Positions 17,039 to 25,667 of a DNA stretch of 45,142 nt are shown here, piece by piece. Location of the stretch: the NCBI RefSeq assembly GCF_018613715.1, contig NZ_JAGGPT010000020.1, positions 1 through 45,142 of the forward strand. Direction: 5' to 3'. The DNA is from Chryseobacterium sp. ISL-6 (GTDB lineage: Bacteria; Bacteroidota; Bacteroidia; Flavobacteriales; Weeksellaceae). The notes beneath the pieces are model-generated. The model was given only the letters and a program-made list of their open reading frames with translations. It was not told where the DNA came from and did not search any database. Numbering within the stretch: position 1 is the first letter of the stretch; each line of letters begins with the position of its first letter. Both the position numbers and the translations under genes were made by a program.

Positions 17039-18968
17039 CTATAGTACCATGATATTATTTTCAGGATCAATATCAGGAATTTGATCATCTGGGTCTAATT
17101 TAACCTCTTCTATTTCTTTATCTGAATTAACTTTGAGCGTCCATTCTTTATTCTTTTTCCAAACTTCTATAAGAATTTTTAAAATTTTCGTATCTCCATC
17201 CTTAAATTTCACTTGGATTATTGTTGGCATAGGTAATTGTCCCAAGTTCTCAACAGTAATTTGCGCTCCATTCTTAAAGTTACCTTTGATATATTCCACG
17301 TTTTTTACAGATTGATCAATTTTCCAATTGTTAAAAAACCAACCTCTCCAAAACCAATTCAGTTCCTCTCCTGAAATATTTTCCATTGTATGAAAAAGTC
17401 CCATGGTGTAGGATGTTTAAATGCCCAATATCTTATATAAGTTTTAAATGCCTTATCAAATTTTTCAGGTCCTAAAATCAGTTCTCTTAAAATCTTCAAT
17501 CCAATTCCTGGTTTATGGTAACTCAGTATTCCTACATTATCTATATCCATATTATCTTCACCTACCATTATAGGTTGAAGTTTATTATTCATAAATATAT
17601 TACCTGCTTGGGCAATATTTTGTTTTTTATGTTGCATTCCTTTATCGGAAGTCTCTCTAAAAAGATCAGTTAAAAATGTATTAAATCCTTCGTCCATCCA
17701 TGAAAATAATCTTTCGTTCGAGCCTACAATTATTGGAAACCAATTATGTCCAAATTCATGATTCGTAATATCCCTCAGATCTTCACCCTTAGCCCCCCAA
17801 CTACAAAATACTATTCCAGGATATTCCATCCCGCCTCTGGTTGCTGCTACATTTGTTGCAGAAGGATATACATAATCGTACCATTTCTGAGAATTATGCT
17901 CTATAACGGCTTTTGTATATTCTACAGACTTTGCCCATCCTTTTTCCCCTCCACTTTCTGGCGGATACGCAGAAATAGCTATGGCTTTTTTACCTCCAGA
18001 TAAGTTAATCCTTGCTGCATCTATAACAAATACAGATGAGGAGGCCCACGCAAAATCTCTAGCCTTTTCAATTTTAAATTTCCATGTTTTTGTTCCTGAA
18101 GATTTATTTTCACCAAATTCAGCTTCCTGTCGTATGTTTATCGTTTTATCACTATTTTTTGCTCGTTTCCAACGTTTAATCTCTTCATTGTTATACATTT
18201 CTTTTTCATTAAGAAGTTTACCGGAAGCAACAACATATTGGTTTGCAGGCACAGTAATATTTGCTTTAATATTACCATATTCCACATAAAATTCAGAAAC
18301 GCCAAGATAAGGTAAAGTATTCCACCCAGAGACATCATCATACACACACATCCTTGGAAACCACTGCCCAATAGCAAATACTTTTCCTTTAGCTGTCTGC
18401 TGTACTCCCATTCTCTCTAATCCAAACTTTGGACAAACAAAGCTATAATCAATTTTTATTCTAGTAACACCACCATTTCCTTTAAGTAGTTTAGGCAGAT
18501 CTATTTGCATTCTTGTGTCAGAAATAGCATATTTCACATCTTTACCATCCAACTTTACAGCTTGAATTTGATATCCTCCACCAAACTGTCCACCGGTATC
18601 CACTGTTTCCGAGGTTGAGTTTATAGCATAATACCGGGATTCTTTAGTGAACACATTCTGATCCAGTTGTAGCCATAGAAAACTTAGTTTATCAGGACTA
18701 TTATTGGTATATGTAATTTCTGCAGTAGCAGTTATTTCATTATTCTGATCATTCAAAGTAGCATTTAATATGTAATCTGCTGAATTTTGCCAATATGCAG
18801 GTCCGGGTTGTCCATTACAGAACGTGTTACAGAACTGATTTGAGGGTAAAAGAAAGGTTTAAATGGCTCTGTATAGTCATACTTTTGTTTGTCCTGAGCA
18901 TATGAAAGTCCAATATAATTAGTAACAATAACGATCCAAAAAGTAATGAAGAATTTACTATACATCAT
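17039..18968 (-). pseudogene. M1-family zinc aminopeptidase with two frameshifts
   Basis: Joined across two single-base breaks this is an exported M1 metallopeptidase of about 640 residues. The first piece has signal peptide MMYSKFFITFWIVIVTNYIG...SYAQ and ISSVTRS. The second has GQPGPAYWQNSADY, the GAMEN-like GGMEYPG, and the zinc site HEFGHNWFP with downstream DEGFNTFL supplying the Glu ligand. The third, from 17404 down, carries the C-terminal WFWRGWFF, INQSV and beta-rich tail. Breaks lie near 18817 and in an A5 run at 17393-17397 (one base missing). M1 enzymes remove N-terminal amino acids from peptides. All catalytic residues are intact, so sequencing error or recent mutation are both possible. 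Confidence 0.85.
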
Positions 18969-19500
18969 TTTAATCTAGTATTTGAGTTAATTATTTTACA
19001 AAGTAAAGGCTCATAAGATGATTTCAGGTAATGTATAATTACTCTACATTTATATATCTTAGTAGATATTTACCCTAATAAAAAGCATTATTAGAACAGT
19101 CTACGAGAATTTTCACTCGGATGACCTGATAACTTTGAACATTTCCATTACTCTTATCGTATTACTTCCAAGAAACTTTATAAAATATGAATACAAAATG
19201 TATTTTCTTCGTAATCTCTTGTAAACCTACAGCATACATATAGGAATCTATACAAAATCAATATAGTTTTATATAGATACAAACATAAAATAATTACTAC
19301 TGTATATATTTTATATAAATTAATAACCTACAATATCATAGATTCGATTCCAAATAATTCTAACCTTCTTAAAAAATGGGTATTGTAATTACTTGAAATT
19401 AAATCTTGTTTCTTCCCTTAGAGTAGAAATCTTTGTATTTTATTAAAATTATTAATCCTTATATTTGATAAGCAGAATTTATTTAACAAATAATTCCTAA
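18969..19500. other. Intergenic region, only a -7 box seen
   Basis: The 532 bases between divergent genes are very AT-rich and show no frame or stable hairpin. TATATTTG at 19460-19467 matches a -7 box 33 bases before the TIR gene; a TTG at 19433-19435 is 24 bases upstream of it, a little further than usual. Confidence 0.5.
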
Positions 19501-20508
19501 ATGATGAAAATTTTTATATATCATTCTTCAAAAAACAAATACTATGGAGAAGCTTTTGTAGATCTATTAAGAAGTATTGGTTTAAAAGAAACTGAAATTA
19601 TTTTTACTAGCAATACTGCCTATGGGATACCGGTGGGTCAAAATATTTTTAATTGGTTAAAATCTCAGATAACAGAGAAGCCATTTGTAATCTATTTACT
19701 TTCAGAAGAGTATTATCAAAGTATAGCATGTCTGAATGAAATGGGAGCTGCATGGATCATTGAAAATAAGCATGCTGCGATTTTTACGCCTAATTTTAAC
19801 TTGTCAAGCAAAGAGTTCCAAAGTGGTGCTCTTGATCCTAGAGAAATTGGATTTTACATCAATGATGAAGAAAGAATTTTATCATTTCTATCTTTGATTG
19901 CTGAAGATTTTGAAATAACAAAAAATCCGGTTATAATTTCTCAAAATGTAAAAAAATTTATCAAAGTCATAGAGGGAGCACAAAATGAAAAAATACTCCA
20001 CAAAAATATAATTGAACAGGACTCTATATCAAAAAAAGAACCTACAGAAACACTAACACCTCAATCTTTGGAAGTCAATACCAGGAATGACAGCCCAACT
20101 CTTTTGTCAAAATTAAAGGATCTTATTCTCTTAAAAAAATTGAAAGATGAAGAGTTAATCTTACTTCATTATATTATTGATAGAGGCAGATTTTATTTAA
20201 TGACTGGCTGGCAAGAAATTAATGAAATAGAAAGCATAAAAGAATGGGAAGAGATTAATGATATTAAACCTGTTTTATCTAGAAATTATTCACAAACTTT
20301 AAAACGATTTCAAATCAGGGGTTTTATTGAAGTTTCTAATCGTACTAGTTATGGCAATCCAAAAGAATTCAAAGTAAAAGATGAAATTAGCGAAGATTTA
20401 TTAGATTTAGATGAAAATAGCAAAGAAGAAATAAATAAATGTCTCAATAGAAATTTTGAAGAGCATATACGCCAATCAACCGACTCAACTGATTCATTAC
20501 CTTTTTAA
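19501..20508 (+). CDS. TIR-domain protein with a C-terminal winged-helix-like region
   Basis: A 335-residue cytosolic protein. Residues 1-145 form a TIR domain: MKIFIYHSSKNKYYGEAFVD (beta A and helix A), then AYGIPVGQNIFNWLK, FVIYLLSEEYYQSIACLNEM with Glu80 in the position of the NADase catalytic Glu, and GAAWIIENKHAAIFTP. Such TIR domains usually consume NAD+ or make signal nucleotides in anti-phage or stress responses. After a linker (about 170-205) a helical region from 205 to 300 resembles a winged helix (LILLHYIIDRGRFYLMTGWQ, LKRFQIRGFIEVSNRTS). The tail is Ser/Asp rich. M2 is an alternative start. No Thoeris-type or other known partner is next to it; the downstream gene is a toxin-module remnant. 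The defence role is inferred. Confidence 0.78.
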   Translation: MMKIFIYHSSKNKYYGEAFVDLLRSIGLKETEIIFTSNTAYGIPVGQNIFNWLKSQITEKPFVIYLLSEEYYQSIACLNEMGAAWIIENKHAAIFTPNFNLSSKEFQSGALDPREIGFYINDEERILSFLSLIAEDFEITKNPVIISQNVKKFIKVIEGAQNEKILHKNIIEQDSISKKEPTETLTPQSLEVNTRNDSPTLLSKLKDLILLKKLKDEELILLHYIIDRGRFYLMTGWQEINEIESIKEWEEINDIKPVLSRNYSQTLKRFQIRGFIEVSNRTSYGNPKEFKVKDEISEDLLDLDENSKEEINKCLNRNFEEHIRQSTDSTDSLPF

Positions 20509-20604
20509 TAGCAAAACAATTTTTCGAAATAATGAGATATAGACCTTACATATGCGATAATTAATTCAATTGCCATTTTAAATTATACTTTGTTGATAAG
20601 TTTG

Positions 20605-20612
20605 TATATTTG
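20605..20612 (+). promoter_or_regulatory. -7 box for the antitoxin gene
   Basis: TATATTTG, a TAnnTTTG match, lies 27 bases before the start codon at 20640. No TTG sits at the standard distance, so the -33 half is missing or divergent. Confidence 0.45.
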
Positions 20613-20639
20613 AAATATAAGTATTTTTAAGTTGTATAT

Positions 20640-20903
20640 ATGAGAAAGAAAAGAAATACCAGAGCATTGAGGAGAACAATTTCTCAAACAAAGGAAGAAA
20701 GAATATTGGCTAAATCAGCTAAAGTTGCAGGTTTTGACGCTGGTAGATCTTCACGAGCATTAGGTTTGACTGTTAAAATCATAAAAGATAACGAAATTGT
20801 ATCCGTACAACCTGATAAAACAGAAAAAGTTGTAAGGGCAATTTATAGATCAACTGTAGACATTTCAAAATTAAGAAAAGGGTTAATTCTTCGTAAAAGA
20901 TAA
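20640..20903 (+). CDS. Orphan antitoxin-like protein of a zeta-toxin module
   Basis: An 87-residue very basic protein without a known domain. It begins MRKKRNTRALRRTISQTKEE and ends VDISKLRKGLILRKR. Immediately after its stop, one base apart, is an ATG followed by MSQPRLRIFAGP, the typical beginning of zeta-toxin/AAA kinases (PRLRIFAGPNGSGKS). In Flavobacteria small genes of this kind precede zeta-type toxins, so this is most likely the toxin's antitoxin or transcriptional partner. Because the toxin is deleted it is now an orphan, possibly protecting against related modules. The antitoxin assignment rests on the neighbour, not on its own fold. Confidence 0.6.
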   Translation: MRKKRNTRALRRTISQTKEERILAKSAKVAGFDAGRSSRALGLTVKIIKDNEIVSVQPDKTEKVVRAIYRSTVDISKLRKGLILRKR

Positions 20904-20904
20904 T

Positions 20905-20943
20905 ATGTCTCAACCAAGATTAAGAATTTTTGCTGGTCCCTAA
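20905..20943 (+). pseudogene. Zeta-toxin start, truncated before the P-loop
   Basis: Twelve codons, MSQPRLRIFAGP, then TAA. Zeta toxins phosphorylate UDP-N-acetylglucosamine and start with PxLxxFAGPNGSGKST; here the sequence stops exactly after GP. The start is one base after the antitoxin stop, consistent with coupled translation. The next 300 bases show no further toxin sequence, so all catalytic residues have been removed by a deletion. Confidence 0.6.
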
Positions 20944-21263
20944 ATTTAAAAATTTAAGGTTTTCTATCTTATGTTTTTTGTACTCATTTCAAGACTATAA
21001 TATTTTAATCATCCATAGAACACTTTGAATTTCTTGATCATTTGCTCCTTTATAACTAATATGGAGCTCAAATGAATATAATTCCTAACTACAATATCGT
21101 AGTGAAAAAACTCTATTTCATTAGTGAAAATACTACACCATTTAAGACTCCCTATAAAAGCATTGTCTCTACATTTGTCTTTCACTTTATGCTCAGTTAT
21201 CCTGACCATAAAATCTATCAGATATTTGATATTTTAAATTTGTTTAACACAAATATTATACTA
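20944..21263. other. Intergenic region with a -7 box for the T9SS gene
   Basis: No toxin remnant or other gene is seen after 20943. TAAATTTG at 21235-21242 matches a -7 element and lies 21 bases before the start at 21264. Earlier in-frame codons (from 21072) would form a long non-signal leader and are rejected. Confidence 0.5.
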
Positions 21264-23258
21264 ATGAGAAAAAGTTTATTTGCTATTGGTCTTTTAGCAA
21301 TTAGTTATTCTGTTCACGCGCAGATATTATGTCACGTAGACGCTAATGCTAATATGTATGTAAGTAAAGGCACCCTAGTTTATAGTGGTGGAGGTTTACA
21401 GATGAAAGGTAACGGAACTATCGAAAATCATGGTAATTTTATGGTTTCAGGTACAGCTACTGATCTTATTAAAACTATTGATGCTTCCAATGCTGACAAA
21501 ACGGAAGCTAATGGAGGTGGAAATTTTATTAACAAGCTTAACGAACCAACCGCTTACGCATCTGTTAATACTAATAGTTCTGCAGCGACACCCGTTTATA
21601 CTTATGGACAGTTATTTATTACTGGTGTTCCACAAGCAAACATTACGGGGATAGTAGATGAGGAATTTAGACAAATTCGTCATGGTGATTATCAACAAGT
21701 TGGTATGCCTTTCTTTATGAAGACTCCTGTTACTTTGAATGCTGAATTAGGTAAAACGTTTAACGGAGTAAGAAACTCTAAGAATGGAATACTTCACTGG
21801 GATAACGCTAAAGTAGAGTGGCATCATTTAGCTAATATAAATGGAATTTTTAAATTCGCAGATGCTGCTTATGCGTATGCCTATTGGATTCTAGGAGGGA
21901 ATGGACTTGATGTAAGTAATGTTACACGTACTGTAAAAGGACGTCCATTGAGTGACGTAGACATTGCACAAGTAAGTGTGACTTTAAAAAACGCAGGGTC
22001 TGCTGTCGACTTCGGCGCTGGTGGTTCTAACAAGAATGAGTACCAGGAGAAATATAATAGCTATATTCAAGATGCTTTTGAATTGGCAGCGGGAGGAGCA
22101 GTTTGGACTGGTAATTATGGTAAAAACTGGTATCAGTTTGCTAACCCTTTCCTTACTAATCTTGACTTATCCAAAATTGCATATAATGAACCCGCAGCTA
22201 ATGGAGATGGTGTAAATCTTGGAAATATTAATGCGGTAAGGTTGGATGTTTCAGGTGTTGTAGCCAATCAAAATGGAACTAGTTCAAATTCTTACAAAGC
22301 TATTACATTTAATTCAGGTGTTCCAACAGGGGATCTTGATTACATGATGATAAGACCTATGGTAGCTTTTGCTATCAAACTTAATGACAATAACAATACT
22401 GATGTTTTAAATTTCTCTAATTTGAGAAGATTTAACTACTACAGTAGAGATGCAAATACAGATTATAACGTTAATGCAAATAAAAATGCAGCTTATAATA
22501 CTAAGCAGGGAACTGTAAAGCAATTAGGAGTTATTGCCCTGGATGCCAATGGTGTTGAAATTGGAAGAACTTATTATGTTGTTTATCCTAATGGAACTAC
22601 TGGAAACTCTTCTGCAGCTAAAACTCAATATGCAGCTTCGACTGCTGATGTTATCGGTACTTTTGAAGAAAGCACTACTGGAGGATATGATTATAATGTC
22701 ACATCCAAATATTGGTTATATATCAATGAGGCTAATGAAAATGATTTTAAAGGTAAAAATGTAATGTTGGCTACTTACAGTGACAAAATAAAGTCTTTTA
22801 AATTTGAAATCAGAGAAAATGCAGAACTTATAAGTAAGGGGGTACATCAGTTATCATCTGGTACTGGTTATTATTATAAGGCTCCTAACGGAACAGTAAC
22901 AGAAGCAAGACAAGGAGATGTAATTCCTGTTACCGGAACAGGGTACAGCTTATACTATGGAGCACCCAACGATACATCTTCAGCAAGAAACCTTGCTATG
23001 GAAGCTGTTAAGCCTACATCAAGAACTAAAGTAGTTTATAGCCCGGATATTACAAATTATATTGTCAGATTTGATCCGGATTGGAAGAAAGCAGATATTC
23101 AAGTTTATGATATGAGCGGTAAGCTGGTTATCTCTAAAAAGGCAGTTAATACTTCTACAGATTTTGTAATTGAATTAAATAATTCTATTAAAAATTCTTA
23201 TGTTGTAAAAATTGTTTCAGATAAGGGAGAAACTGTTAACACTAAAATCTTAAAATAA
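21264..23258 (+). CDS. Large T9SS-exported protein with type A sorting domain
   Basis: A 664-residue secreted protein. The start at 21264 gives signal peptide MRKSLFAIGLLAISYSVHAQ. The body is rich in Gly, Asn, Ser and Tyr, typical of surface proteins (YTYGQLFITGVPQ, GNGLDVSNVTRTV, YQFANPFLTNLDL); no catalytic domain is recognised. The C-terminal 70 residues form a type A sorting domain: YIVRFDPDWKKADIQVYDMS, GKLVISKKAV and the final YVVKIVSDKGETVNTKILK. This directs secretion through the type IX system and anchoring to the surface. A 77-residue Gly/Pro-rich membrane protein follows after 5 bases. Function is unknown; adhesion is a guess. Confidence 0.85.
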   Translation: MRKSLFAIGLLAISYSVHAQILCHVDANANMYVSKGTLVYSGGGLQMKGNGTIENHGNFMVSGTATDLIKTIDASNADKTEANGGGNFINKLNEPTAYASVNTNSSAATPVYTYGQLFITGVPQANITGIVDEEFRQIRHGDYQQVGMPFFMKTPVTLNAELGKTFNGVRNSKNGILHWDNAKVEWHHLANINGIFKFADAAYAYAYWILGGNGLDVSNVTRTVKGRPLSDVDIAQVSVTLKNAGSAVDFGAGGSNKNEYQEKYNSYIQDAFELAAGGAVWTGNYGKNWYQFANPFLTNLDLSKIAYNEPAANGDGVNLGNINAVRLDVSGVVANQNGTSSNSYKAITFNSGVPTGDLDYMMIRPMVAFAIKLNDNNNTDVLNFSNLRRFNYYSRDANTDYNVNANKNAAYNTKQGTVKQLGVIALDANGVEIGRTYYVVYPNGTTGNSSAAKTQYAASTADVIGTFEESTTGGYDYNVTSKYWLYINEANENDFKGKNVMLATYSDKIKSFKFEIRENAELISKGVHQLSSGTGYYYKAPNGTVTEARQGDVIPVTGTGYSLYYGAPNDTSSARNLAMEAVKPTSRTKVVYSPDITNYIVRFDPDWKKADIQVYDMSGKLVISKKAVNTSTDFVIELNNSIKNSYVVKIVSDKGETVNTKILK

Positions 23259-23263
23259 AATAT

Positions 23264-23497
23264 ATGAAAGCTTTGAATAAATTAATATATGGTCTTTTCC
23301 TTTTTGCTGTTTTCTTAGTCAATGCACAAGGAAGCTCAGGTCCAGGAGGAGGGCAGCCTCCACAGCCAGGTGATGGTGGTGGGAGTGTAGGTCCGGGAGC
23401 TGCTCCAATTGATATGTATGTATATGCATTGTCAATAATAGCAGTCTTACTTATTGTATTTTTTACAAAAAAATATCAAAATTCGGTTAGAATATAA
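23264..23497 (+). CDS. Small Gly/Pro-rich membrane protein
   Basis: A 77-residue protein with a signal peptide (MKALNKLIYGLFLFAVFLVN, cut after AQ), a flexible segment SSGPGGGQPPQPGDGGGSVG, then a C-terminal membrane helix YVYALSIIAVLLIVFFT with a basic end. Similar tiny proteins are common in Chryseobacterium-type genomes next to T9SS cargo; no function is established. It starts 5 bases after the T9SS gene and shares its terminator, so the two are one transcript. It could help hold or localise the cargo. Confidence 0.7.
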   Translation: MKALNKLIYGLFLFAVFLVNAQGSSGPGGGQPPQPGDGGGSVGPGAAPIDMYVYALSIIAVLLIVFFTKKYQNSVRI

Positions 23498-23528
23498 TAC
23501 ATTACTATACCATTCTTCTATGAACACC

Positions 23529-23556
23529 ACTCTCTGTTAATCAGAGAGTTTTTTTT
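23529..23556 (+). terminator. Terminator after the T9SS operon
   Basis: ACTCTCTG/CAGAGAGT around TTAAT followed by a run of T, 32 bases after the stop of the 77-aa gene. Confidence 0.85.
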
Positions 23557-23623
23557 ATTTCCAAAAATAAATGCAATATAAAATTATGGTAATTATATAT
23601 TTCTTTACACAAGTTATTTAAAT

Positions 23624-23657
23624 AAAAGAGGACTAAAATTAACTAGTCCTCTTTTTT
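23624..23657 (-). terminator. Terminator for the YodC-like gene
   Basis: AAAAGAGGACTA paired with TAGTCCTCTTTT around eight bases, with A and T runs on both sides. It lies 33 bases after the minus-strand gene ending at 23690 and may act both ways. Confidence 0.75.
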
Positions 23658-23689
23658 ATATTTTAATATTTAAGAAAATTTAACTGCTC

Positions 23690-23899
23690 TTACTTCTCTA
23701 CTTTATTTAATTGAGGTTCTGTAAATTCAGCTTCAACAACTTCATTTTTTTCATTAAACCATTGAACTTTTATTTTATTAATTTCAAGTTCTATTCTTTA
23801 CATAAAGTAACTTCCAGTTATAACTTCATTAATAGTCATCTCAGGCCCTCCTGATTTAAGAGTTACAATGTCTCCCGCTTTAAAATTTGATTGTGCCAT
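23690..23899 (-). pseudogene. YodC-like (DUF2158) small protein with in-frame TAA
   Basis: Start ATG at 23899, end TAA at 23690, 69 codons with a TAA at 23798-23800. The first part, FKAGDIVTLKSGGPEMTI, is the DUF2158/YodC signature (GDxVxLKSGGPxMTV), and IKVQWFNE in the second part matches its WF strand. The interruption follows GSYFM, where family members continue into the next strand. These short proteins have no known function; many sit on mobile elements. The stop may be a mutation or error. Confidence 0.65.
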
Positions 23900-23964
23900 A
23901 ATTATTAGTTTTAGTTTGTTTAAAAGTATAAAATCTAAATCAAAAAAGAACTAAATCAGTCTGT

Positions 23965-24473
23965 TTATTTTTCTAATATTTTGATCTTTTGTTTTAAAGA
24001 ATCCATTTGCTTATTTAACTGTTTTTTTTCTATGACAGATCTATCTTTTTCTTTATTAAGTTTAATATTCCAAATACCAAAGCATATTACGGATATTAAA
24101 GAGATAGCTGATATAATAATTGGAATAATTTTATACCAATCTTTTTTTGGCTCTAGGCTTTTTAAATATTTAAAGTGTCCGCCCTTACTTTTTACTTCTC
24201 TTCCTTTTTCAGTAAGTACATATACTGCATTACCATGTGGAGGATGCTCAACATAACCAAGTTTTTCCATTACCACCCTAATTTCGCTATTTATACGTAT
24301 AGCTTTTTTCTTTCCTGAAAATTTGGCTCTAACTTAATTTCATACTCATTAAGATGAAAATAATCAAATTCAGGAAATAATATCATTAGCTTATCAATAT
24401 ATTCATATATTACCTTTGGCTTTTCTTCATCAGAAAAGTATTTAGTGTGTTTATGAGGAACTAGTGCTGCCAT
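23965..24473 (-). pseudogene. Winged-helix and membrane-segment protein with a frameshift
   Basis: Joined across one single-base break this is a protein of about 168 residues. The first piece starts MAALVPHKHTKYFSDEEKPK. The frame breaks in a T6 run (24304-24309, A6 in the sense strand); one more base gives KKAIRINSEIRVVMEKLGYV, continuing to HGNAVYVLTEKGREVKSKGG, a winged-helix end. A membrane helix (WYKIIPIIISAISLISVICF) and a coiled coil with many K and E (KLNKEKDRSVIEKKQLNKQM) follow. No family is recognised. It lies 8 bases after the chimeric gene at 24482. Confidence 0.55.
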
Positions 24474-24481
24474 AAATAAAA

Positions 24482-24832
24482 TTAAGATTCTTTATCTTTC
24501 CTTTTGGGCTTAAAATTCAATACTTTTTTCATATTCAAATTAAACTTTGTTAATTTAAGTACATATTTACCATCAATCAAAGGAATATCATCAATATAGA
24601 TTATTTTATCTGCTCCAAATACAAAGTACTCATACTTTTCCTTTATATCTTCTACATAAAAATACTCTACATCATCTTTTATAATGTATCTCACATTTTT
24701 TTCTTTAAGTGCTTCGCCTAAATGACATAATTCTTTATACTTAGTTCTGATATTTGAATTTGATAACAAATATCTGAATTTTTCTTGGTCTGAGACCTTT
24801 CTCAGGTTAAATCTATACACAAATTCATCCAC
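24482..24832 (-). CDS. Chimeric protein: IS1595-type transposase tail fused to an unknown domain
   Basis: A 116-residue frame. Its first 40 residues, and the in-frame codons upstream of the ATG (SVSKKHLQKY), match the C-terminus of IS1595/ISXO2-type transposases: VSKKHLQKYVDEFVYRFNLR, then RYLLSNSNIRTKYKEL. Family members normally stop near here. Instead the frame runs into YIIKDDVEYFYVEDIKEKYE, IIYIDDIPLIDGKYVLKLTK and KVLNFKPKRKDKES, a mixed alpha/beta stretch of unknown family. So an insertion probably replaced the 5' end of another gene, fusing the reading frames. Whether it is expressed is uncertain. The next gene follows 8 bases later. Confidence 0.5.
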   Translation of the reverse strand: MDEFVYRFNLRKVSDQEKFRYLLSNSNIRTKYKELCHLGEALKEKNVRYIIKDDVEYFYVEDIKEKYEYFVFGADKIIYIDDIPLIDGKYVLKLTKFNLNMKKVLNFKPKRKDKES

Positions 24833-24874
24833 ATATTTTTGAAGATGCTTTTTTGAAACTGAACTTGCAATTAT
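24720..24874 (-). mobile_element. IS1595-type transposase remnant (3' end)
   Basis: Coding sequence for the transposase C-terminus, with VSKKHLQKYVDEF and RYLLSNSN, runs without a break up to the IS3-type inverted repeat at 24875. The DDE core is missing, so the IS3 element inserted into or next to an already truncated IS1595 copy. Confidence 0.5.
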
Positions 24875-25667
24875 TTTTGAGACAAAATTTATATACTCTT
24901 TATGCTACATTTTTAGATTGATTAGACATTAAATTTTGATACTCTCTTATGGTTAAATTTCCTAAAGCTGAAATCGAAGATTCGGCGAAGCAATATCTTC
25001 TCTGGGTGTTGTAAAATGTTTCTATATATTCAAACACAGAGTTTTTGGCATGGTCTCTAGTTTCATATTTATTTTGATAGACAAGTTCGGTTTTCAGGGT
25101 CTTGAAAAAACTCTCCGCTACAGCATTATCATAACAATTTCCTTTTCCGCTCATACTCGGATAATGTTTTTTCCGACTATTGACGTAAATTCTGTGCAGG
25201 CATATTGTATCCCTCTGTCCGAATGGAAAATTAAACTATCATGGTCCTGTAAAGGACGGTGAAGCCGTGCCATTTTCAAGGCAGCAATACTGGTGTCCTG
25301 AGCCTTCATCGTCTCACTTAATGACCATCCGATAACCTTTCTGTCAAACAAATCAATGACCGTTGTGAGATACAACCAGCCCTGATCTGTTCGGATATAG
25401 GTAATATCAGACACCCAGACCTCTTTACTGCTTTTAACCTGAAAATTCTGATTCAGATAATTCTTTGTGAAGCTTTCTCCAATTGACTAAACTTTCTTTG
25501 CAGTCCACAATTCTTGAGCTACCGAAGATATATTGCCCCGTTGTTCACTTAAAGATACTGCTTGGATCTTAAATTGACTCCGTCGAATCTTCGATTTCTA
25601 GACTGTAATTTTTTCTGATCTTTTTCATACTCTTAAAGTTAAAGAGTATAAGAATTGTGTCCTAACA
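24875..25667 (-). mobile_element. Internally deleted IS3-type element (IS150-like)
   Basis: Two imperfect terminal inverted repeats of 24 bases (24875-24898 and 25644-25667, 18 of 24 matches) bound 793 bases; complete relatives are over 1.2 kb. On the minus strand orfA begins MKKIRKNYSLEIED and contains the helix SEQRGNISSVAQEL, which then runs into broken frames. orfB has VSDITYIRTDQGWLYLTTVI with the first catalytic D, HSDRGIQYACTEF with the second, and NCYDNAVAESFFKTLKTELV with the catalytic E, ending at 24900. A stop or frame change separates the last two parts, and the orfA/orfB junction is deleted. The element is dead. Confidence 0.75.

Noticed and set aside
21072..21263. 64-codon N-terminal extension of the T9SS protein
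   Set aside because: It would hide a clear signal peptide that begins at 21264 and spans a -7 box.
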